Assembly (NCBI GenBank): GCA_003225055.1
Contig: QIAU01000144.1
Location: forward strand, 156,445 to 220,444
Length of the DNA: 64,000 nucleotides
Direction: 5' to 3'
DNA from: Acidobacteriota bacterium
Lineage (GTDB): Bacteria; Acidobacteriota; Terriglobia; Terriglobales; Acidobacteriaceae
The notes beneath the pieces were generated by a model. It made no database searches, was not told the DNA's origin, and saw only the letters and a program-made list of their open reading frames with translations. The position numbers and the translations under genes were made by a program. Positions 59,011 to 64,000 of the stretch are shown here, in pieces (the first letter of the stretch is position 1; every line of letters starts with the position of its first letter).

Positions 59011-60420
59011 ATGAGTGAGCAAAGACAGCTTTTCGGAACTGATGGCATTCGTGGCGTAGCGGGAGAGTTTCCGCTTACGCCGGAAAGTACTTACGTGATC
59101 GGACGAGCTCTCGGTCACGACCTGGTCCGGAACAACCCAAAAGCGCGCACTGTGATCGGCCAAGATACGCGCGAGTCCAGCCAATGGATTGCCGACCAAG
59201 TCATGCAGGGACTCACGTCACATGGCGTTTCGGTCGAAAGTGCCGGCGTCATCACCACGCCCGGCGTTGCCTATCTCGCCCGTTCGCGCGGATTCGATGC
59301 CGGTGTAGTGATCTCCGCGTCTCACAATCCCTGGACTGATAACGGAATCAAAGTTTTTTCCGGCGATGGATATAAGCTTCCGGACGAACGCGAGCTGGCA
59401 ATTGAGCAGGAAATTTTTCGACACCTGCAGAGTCCGGCTTCTCGCCGGCAAGCCGGCGAAGGCGATCCGGCCAGTCTGCCCGGGGCCGCCGGCCTGCGGC
59501 GAGCCTATATCGACTGGCTCGCGCACAATGTTTCCGCCGACCTGAGCCGGCTCAAGGTTCTCGTGGACTGTGCCAACGGAGCAGCCACCGCGGAAGCTCC
59601 AGAACTTTTTCAGGCTTGCCGAATCCAAGCCACCTTCCTCAACGCCAAGCCGGACGGACAGAACATCAACGAAGGCTGTGGCGCCCTCCATCCTGAGAAC
59701 GTCGCCAAGGCCATCCGCGAAATGGAGGGCCAATTCGATCTCGGCGTGACCTTTGACGGCGACGCCGATCGCGCCCTGTTCAGCGACGCCCGAGGCCGAG
59801 TCGTAAACGGTGACGCCGTGCTGCTGCTTACCGCTCGCGACATGCAAGCGCGCGGCGTACTCAGCGGGAACACGCTTGTCGCCACGACGATGTCGAACAT
59901 GGGCCTGGAAGTCGCCTTAAAACGCAGCGGGGTCGCCATGTTGCGCGCTAACGTCGGCGACAAGTATGTGCTGGCGGAAATGCTGAAAACCGGGGCCACC
60001 CTCGGCGGAGAACAATCCGGCCACATCATCTTTCGCGACGGCGACGCCACCACTGGTGACGGCCTGCTGACCGCTCTGCGCGTGATGGAAATCATGGCGC
60101 GAACCGGCCGCCCCTTGGCCGACCTCATTTCCGACCTGAGGGTGTTCCCGCAAACCATCCAGAACGTGCGCGTGCGGGAGAAAGTTCCCTTCTCGAAAGT
60201 GCCGGAGGTGCAGCACGCTATCGAAAGCGCCGAGCGCGAACTGAATGGCAATGGCAGGGTAGTAGTCCGCTATTCGGGCACGGAAGCGCTGGCTCGGGTG
60301 ATGGTGGAAGCCGAATCAGAAGACAAGATGCATGCCCTGACCGGCAGCATCGCGGACGCGATCAAACAAACTCTAGGCCCCGAACCCAAAACAAATCCCC
60401 GCCTGGAGAAGGGCCTCTGA
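59011..60420 (+). CDS. glmM: Phosphoglucosamine mutase
   Basis: Converts glucosamine-6-phosphate to glucosamine-1-phosphate for peptidoglycan. 469 aa. It has LFGTDGIRGVAGEFPLTPE, the phosphoserine loop with Ser104 in VVISASHNPWTDNGIK, the metal loop FDGDADRAL, GGEQSGHIIFRDG, and the C-terminal RYSGTEALARVMVE. An Arg/Gly/Pro-rich linker near residues 138-160 (SPASRRQAGEGDPASLPG) is longer than usual, and its DNA has GCCGGC palindromes. It lies 12 nt after cdaR; the linkage reflects c-di-AMP control of cell-wall synthesis seen in Firmicutes. Confidence 0.96.
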   Translation: MSEQRQLFGTDGIRGVAGEFPLTPESTYVIGRALGHDLVRNNPKARTVIGQDTRESSQWIADQVMQGLTSHGVSVESAGVITTPGVAYLARSRGFDAGVVISASHNPWTDNGIKVFSGDGYKLPDERELAIEQEIFRHLQSPASRRQAGEGDPASLPGAAGLRRAYIDWLAHNVSADLSRLKVLVDCANGAATAEAPELFQACRIQATFLNAKPDGQNINEGCGALHPENVAKAIREMEGQFDLGVTFDGDADRALFSDARGRVVNGDAVLLLTARDMQARGVLSGNTLVATTMSNMGLEVALKRSGVAMLRANVGDKYVLAEMLKTGATLGGEQSGHIIFRDGDATTGDGLLTALRVMEIMARTGRPLADLISDLRVFPQTIQNVRVREKVPFSKVPEVQHAIESAERELNGNGRVVVRYSGTEALARVMVEAESEDKMHALTGSIADAIKQTLGPEPKTNPRLEKGL

Positions 60421-60466
60421 CCCTTGCGGCCGAGTTTGTCGAAGATCGCGGGCGCCCGCGCCACAG

Positions 60467-61834
60467 TTAAGGCTTCTTCTTCACTGTCGCTGTGATCTCT
60501 CCCTTTGCCAGCCTAGCCGAGATCTCTGCTCCGACCCGAACCTTGGCGGCATCCTTGACCAGCTTCCCTGACGCATCGAACACCAATGCGTACCCACGCT
60601 CCAGAATCGCCAGTGGCGACAGGTCTTGTAAACGTGCTGAAAACTGATCCAGGCGGGCGCGCTGCTGCAACAACACAGTCCGAAATGTTCCCAGCAGGGC
60701 AGCCGTCCGGGCATTCAGTTCCTGGCGAATCTCCGTCAAGCGCCGTTTCGCGTCGTAATGGCGGATCGCTGCGGCCGCAAGTTCCCAGCGCCGGCGCTGC
60801 AGCTCCCAAATTCGTCGTTCTGACTTCTCCAGCCGGTAGACGAGATCATCCACTTTCTGCTGACGCCGTCCGAGCGCATTCATGATGCGCGCAAATGCTT
60901 CGTGTTGTGCCAGTTCCGTAAGCGCCTGCCGGGCCATCAGCAGCCGATAGCGCACCGCCCGTGCCAGCCGTTCCCGCATGCCCTCGCAGCGCTCTTCAAT
61001 CTCCTGCCGCGAGCGAATTACCAGTTCCGCAGCCGCGGACGGCGTTGGAGCGCGCAGGTCAGCCACAAAGTCAATGATCGTGAAATCCGTCTCGTGCCCA
61101 ATGGCGGAGATAACCGGAATTTGTGAAGTCGCCACCGTTCTTGCTAGACCTTCGTCGTTGAAGGCAGACAGATCCTCGACCGAGCCCCCGCCACGGGCCA
61201 CGATAATGACGTCCACCTTACCAACTTGGTTGAAATAGCGAATCCCGTTAGAAACATCGAGCGGCGCCGCATCTCCCTGCACCTGGACGGGAAAAATCAG
61301 CACATTGGCCGCTCGATGACGGCGGTGGAGAATGTTGAGGATATCCCTGAGCGCGGCAGCTTGCGGCGACGTGACAATGCCAATTCGGCGAGGAAGGGAG
61401 GGGATGGGCTTCTTTCTTGCCTCATCGAACAGGCCTTCGGCCTGCAGCTTGGCCTTGAGTTGTTCAAAAGCGATCTGCAGCGCGCCCGCGCCTCGCGGCT
61501 CCAGGTATTCGGCCAAAACCTGCAGTTCACCACGCTCTTCGTAAACCGTCACGCGACCGCGAGCAATCACCTGCATGCCGTCTTCGGGCCGAAAACGTAA
61601 CAGCCGCGCCGATGACCGGAACATCACCACGCGAATCTGCGCCGACTCGTCTTTCAAGCTGAAATAAAGATGGCCGGAACCATGCGCCCGGAAGTTGGAG
61701 ATCTCACCTTCAAGCCAGACGTCGGTGTATTCGCGCTCCAGCTGTATGCGTACCGAAGCAATGAGATCGCGCACCGTCCAGATGCGGCGCTCGGGTGGCC
61801 GAAAGTTGAAGCCAAGCTGGTCCAGCGAAGCCAT
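60467..61834 (-). CDS. xseA: Exodeoxyribonuclease VII large subunit
   Basis: 455 aa. The N-terminal OB-fold is WTVRDLIASVRIQLEREYTD followed by VWLEGEISNFRAHGSGHLYF. The catalytic domain has RIGIVTSPQAAALRDILNIL, VIIVARGGGSVEDLSAFNDE and PVISAIGHETDFTIIDFVAD. A long coiled-coil region follows from about residue 280, and the C-terminus has LAILERGYALVFD. The small subunit gene xseB, often adjacent, is not present here. A TAAACT box on the minus strand (61843-61848) lies 8 nt before the ATG. It is convergent with glmM. Confidence 0.96.
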   Translation of the reverse strand: MASLDQLGFNFRPPERRIWTVRDLIASVRIQLEREYTDVWLEGEISNFRAHGSGHLYFSLKDESAQIRVVMFRSSARLLRFRPEDGMQVIARGRVTVYEERGELQVLAEYLEPRGAGALQIAFEQLKAKLQAEGLFDEARKKPIPSLPRRIGIVTSPQAAALRDILNILHRRHRAANVLIFPVQVQGDAAPLDVSNGIRYFNQVGKVDVIIVARGGGSVEDLSAFNDEGLARTVATSQIPVISAIGHETDFTIIDFVADLRAPTPSAAAELVIRSRQEIEERCEGMRERLARAVRYRLLMARQALTELAQHEAFARIMNALGRRQQKVDDLVYRLEKSERRIWELQRRRWELAAAAIRHYDAKRRLTEIRQELNARTAALLGTFRTVLLQQRARLDQFSARLQDLSPLAILERGYALVFDASGKLVKDAAKVRVGAEISARLAKGEITATVKKKP

Positions 61835-61932
61835 TCGAAGGCAGTTTACAGCAGATGGTCGGCAACTAGTCCTGCTTCAGGCGGTGATCAGGGAGGTCGT
61901 CCGGAGCGCAGCGAAGGGGATCTCTTGATTCC

Positions 61933-62157
61933 CTAACGGTGCAACCTGCTGATCACGTACAGCAGCACGGAAAGCACGACGCTCACAATGATCGATGTGG
62001 TCAGCGGGATGTAGAAGGTCGTCCTCTTGCCGCGATAGAGAATGTCTCCGGGCAGACGTCCGAGGGGCAAACTGGTGCGCCCCAGAACGAGAAAAAGCCC
62101 TCCCAGTAGGAGCACAATGATGCCGAAGAAGATTAAGACCTTCCCAATCTCGCTCAC
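61933..62157 (-). CDS. DUF2905 small membrane protein
   Basis: 74 aa, two membrane segments. Highly typical of DUF2905: GKVLIFFGIIVLLLGGLFLV, then LGRLPGDILYRGKRTTFYIP, then LTTSIIVSVVLSVLLYVI. Function unknown. It starts at GTG. It lies 98 nt upstream of xseA on the same strand. The gap contains a GGAGCGCAGCGAAGGGGATC repeat word (61903-61922). Confidence 0.88.
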   Translation of the reverse strand: MSEIGKVLIFFGIIVLLLGGLFLVLGRTSLPLGRLPGDILYRGKRTTFYIPLTTSIIVSVVLSVLLYVISRLHR

Positions 62158-62209
62158 CAGATCAGTCTAAACTAATTGCCTTCGCCTGCTGTGCATAGAC
62201 TACCGGCGA

Positions 62210-62830
62210 GGTGAGGCCGGCGAGGTTGAGATTACTGCCGAGCCGGGTCATCATGTCGCCATCGAGAACAAATTACGTTCAGGTCTTTCAAGTGGAAGTC
62301 GCTCCGCGCGCAAGTGGCAGTCGCTCCGCGCGCGTCGACGCTCATGCACCGTCATCGCCACGATCATGGGTTTATCACCCTAGGTGCTTGCGAGGTCGAG
62401 AACGAGGTTGCCGGCAAACCTCCTGTCACGCTCAAGCTGCAGGATGGTGAGACCGAGTTCACGCCCGGCAACTTTACCCACGTCACAAAAACCTCTCCGA
62501 CCAGCGGTTCCGAAACCTTGACCATCGAACTGCTCCAAGATGCGAAAGCCCGCAAATCGCCCCCTCCCAAATGGAGGAGTGCGGGGGTCAGGTCCTCAAG
62601 GGGGAACCCAGGACATCTGGTTCGTGAAGGACGGTGCACGGGTGACAGCTATTGAGCTGCGGCCCGGGGCGAAGCTCCCCCGCCATCACCAGGCTGGCTG
62701 GTCCGCACCTGCTGGTGGCGTCAGCGGTCTGCAGGTCCGAGGGGACGTAGCAGGGCAGGGACCGATGCCCGGACATTTCAAATCGGCTGATGTGCAGTGG
62801 CTGCCGGCAGATCTACGCCCACCTTGACCA
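62210..62830 (+). pseudogene. Decayed double-cupin protein
   Basis: Cupin-type pieces are readable in different frames. One is GHHVAIENK with FQVEVAPRAS; then MHRHRHDHGFITLGACEVEN and PGNFTHVTKTSPTSGSETLT; then, in another frame, DIWFVKDGARVTAIELRPGA and KLPRHHQAGW ending GPMPGHFKSADVQWLPADL. The last two represent a second cupin domain. The first frame change is fully explained by a 22-bp tandem duplication (62289-62332). A further shift near 62540-62580 separates the two cupin halves. No promoter or ribosome site is evident. Confidence 0.8.
62289..62332. repeat. 22-bp tandem duplication that breaks the cupin gene
   Basis: Two adjacent 22-bp units (62289-62310 and 62311-62332) differ at one base. 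Because 22 is not a multiple of 3, the duplication shifts the frame; removing one unit restores a continuous cupin reading frame into MHRHRHDHGF. Confidence 0.9.
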
Positions 62831-63352
62831 AACACAGGAAGGCAGCCGGATTCAGAACCTTGGAATTCCCCGCGGTTGGAATTCCCTGCGGAAAGACCAG
62901 CCGCAAAATGAGAGTCGCGGGCGAGGGCGTCCGCGCTACCCGCACTCTCCCGCCCGGTCGGTAGCCAAGTAGTTACCCCCCACTTGCAGAAAGAAGCTCC
63001 GGGTGGTATAAAAGGGGTACGTTGAGAGCAGTACGTGGCTAGCCGGACTATTTTGAGAACTCTCGCGGACGTCCGGCATCTAATAAGGTATTACAGCAGA
63101 GAGTAAACTCTGAAATTGCCCCGGCCACGGGGCTTCATTCGGGGCCAAGGAGCCTCGAAGGGTTTAGCGTTCGTCGCAATAACCTCCAACGGGTCTTTTC
63201 TGAAGCTGCTTACTTCCGCCTTGGTTTGTGCCCAAAGGCATGGGTTTTCGAGTGCGGAAGCGCGCTTTGCTGTCTGCAGAGGAGCTCCCAAGGCTTGGTC
63301 GAAGCTCCCCAATTTGTGCAAAACGGGGTGGAAATCCTGTGGGCACAACGGG
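62831..63352. other. Gene-free region upstream of the rRNA operon
   Basis: About 520 nt with no supported gene. TTGCAG-17-TATAAA (62984-63012) is a possible upstream rRNA promoter with a weak -35. The open frames on both strands lack similarity and ribosome sites. Confidence 0.5.
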
Positions 63353-63382
63353 TTGACAGCCGGCGAGGGCGCAGGCTAGATT
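63353..63382 (+). promoter_or_regulatory. rRNA operon promoter
   Basis: Consensus TTGACA (63353-63358), 18 nt, TAGATT (63377-63382). It lies about 230 nt before the 16S 5' end, a usual position for rRNA promoters. Confidence 0.75.
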
Positions 63383-63465
63383 TGAAAGGTTTCGAGGACA
63401 GGCGGATCGCAGTTCGTGTGACTCCGTTCTGACTGAATTCGCGCCGCTCAGGCGGAGGGCGATTC

Positions 63466-63476
63466 GGTCTTTGACA
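63466..63476 (+). promoter_or_regulatory. boxA-like antitermination site in the rRNA leader
   Basis: GGTCTTTGACA resembles the boxA consensus TGCTCTTTAACA that recruits Nus factors. It is downstream of the promoter and before the leader hairpins. Confidence 0.55.
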
Positions 63477-63546
63477 ATAAGGTTGAACGTGCCAGTCGTG
63501 AGATGAAGGACTCGGGCGCAAGTTCGAGTGATCTCACAAGATAGAT

Positions 63547-63602
63547 CCATCGCAGGCTTTCGAGCCCTGCGATGGGCGGTCTGCCTGCTTCCGTCGGCAG
63601 AC
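63547..63602 (+). other. rRNA leader hairpins before 16S
   Basis: Two stems: CCATCGCAGG / CCTGCGATGG (63547-63556, 63566-63575) and GTCTGCC / GGCAGAC (about 63579-63602). They lie in the spacer that is removed during 16S maturation. Confidence 0.55.
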
Positions 63603-63610
63603 TTCAGGTT

Positions 63611-64000
<390 letters not shown>

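Noticed and set aside
63091..63550. Several short open frames on both strands before the 16S gene
   Set aside because: They overlap the rRNA promoter and leader, have no similarity and no ribosome sites.

Overview
The window is a 64 kb piece of a GC-rich bacterial chromosome, most likely from an acidobacterium of the Terriglobia (Koribacter-like) type. The main evidence is the start of a 16S rRNA gene at the right-hand end, together with the gene neighbourhoods and the many short palindromic or word-like intergenic repeats. That placement rests on recognition, not on a database search. No transposase, integrase, prophage or CRISPR array is visible. Most genes are housekeeping genes in short operons, with a few decayed genes.

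Layout. 1-6.4 kb: a small membrane protein, an unknown gene, ispE, tRNA-Gln(UUG), prs, rplY, pth, rpsF, rpsR and rplI, with unusual heptamer repeats between the ribosomal genes. 6.6-11.0 kb: an envelope-stress-like operon (ECF sigma factor, zinc-finger anti-sigma factor with HEAT repeats, DUF4097 protein, double-PDZ protein) closed by a strong terminator. 11.1-15.6 kb: a GAF-GAF-GGDEF diguanylate cyclase, a DUF6496-like basic protein and recG. 15.8-19.5 kb: a decayed multicopper oxidase, a formate/nitrite-type channel and two divergent NarL-type response regulators, one lacking its HTH. 19.6-23.7 kb: selA, a DUF488 gene, acpS and a GT-C glycosyltransferase. 24.1-31.7 kb: a membrane-embedded spermidine-synthase-like protein, an MlaD/MCE protein with five exact 34-residue repeats, lipA, a HAD phosphatase fused to a P-loop ATPase, and a small HhH protein. 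31.7-39.5 kb: AsmA-like protein, cytochrome c, DUF488, DUF3891, dacB, folP, dtd and a DUF4440 protein. 39.6-46.0 kb: a translationally coupled amidohydrolase pair, two tandem acpP genes, fabF, a receiver-like/PilZ protein and a lysophospholipid acyltransferase. 46.1-48.6 kb: promoter, cobalamin riboswitch and a TonB-dependent receptor. 48.9-53.3 kb: SEC-C protein, class II aldolase, queA, cysteine dioxygenase and a lipoprotein. 53.4-62.2 kb: polA, a sirtuin pair, the c-di-AMP cluster cdaA-cdaR-glmM, xseA and a DUF2905 gene. 62.2-64.0 kb: a cupin pseudogene broken by a 22-bp tandem duplication, then the rRNA promoter region and the 5' end of 16S rRNA.

How the genes work together. Recurrent themes are fatty-acid and cofactor supply (acpS, acpP x2, fabF, lipA, ispE, folP), cell-envelope upkeep (dacB, glmM, MlaD, AsmA, acyltransferase, sigma operon) and nucleotide second messengers (a diguanylate cyclase, a PilZ protein and a diadenylate cyclase).

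Two signals cut across the annotation. First, at least a dozen genes have a -10-like hexamer (TACAAT, TAGAAT, TAAACT) only 6-10 nt before the start codon, which predicts widespread leaderless transcription. Second, a short palindromic element occurs in frame inside two unrelated enzymes (RecG and SelA), with related copies in the cobalamin riboswitch and upstream of lipA. This behaves like the Rickettsia palindromic elements.
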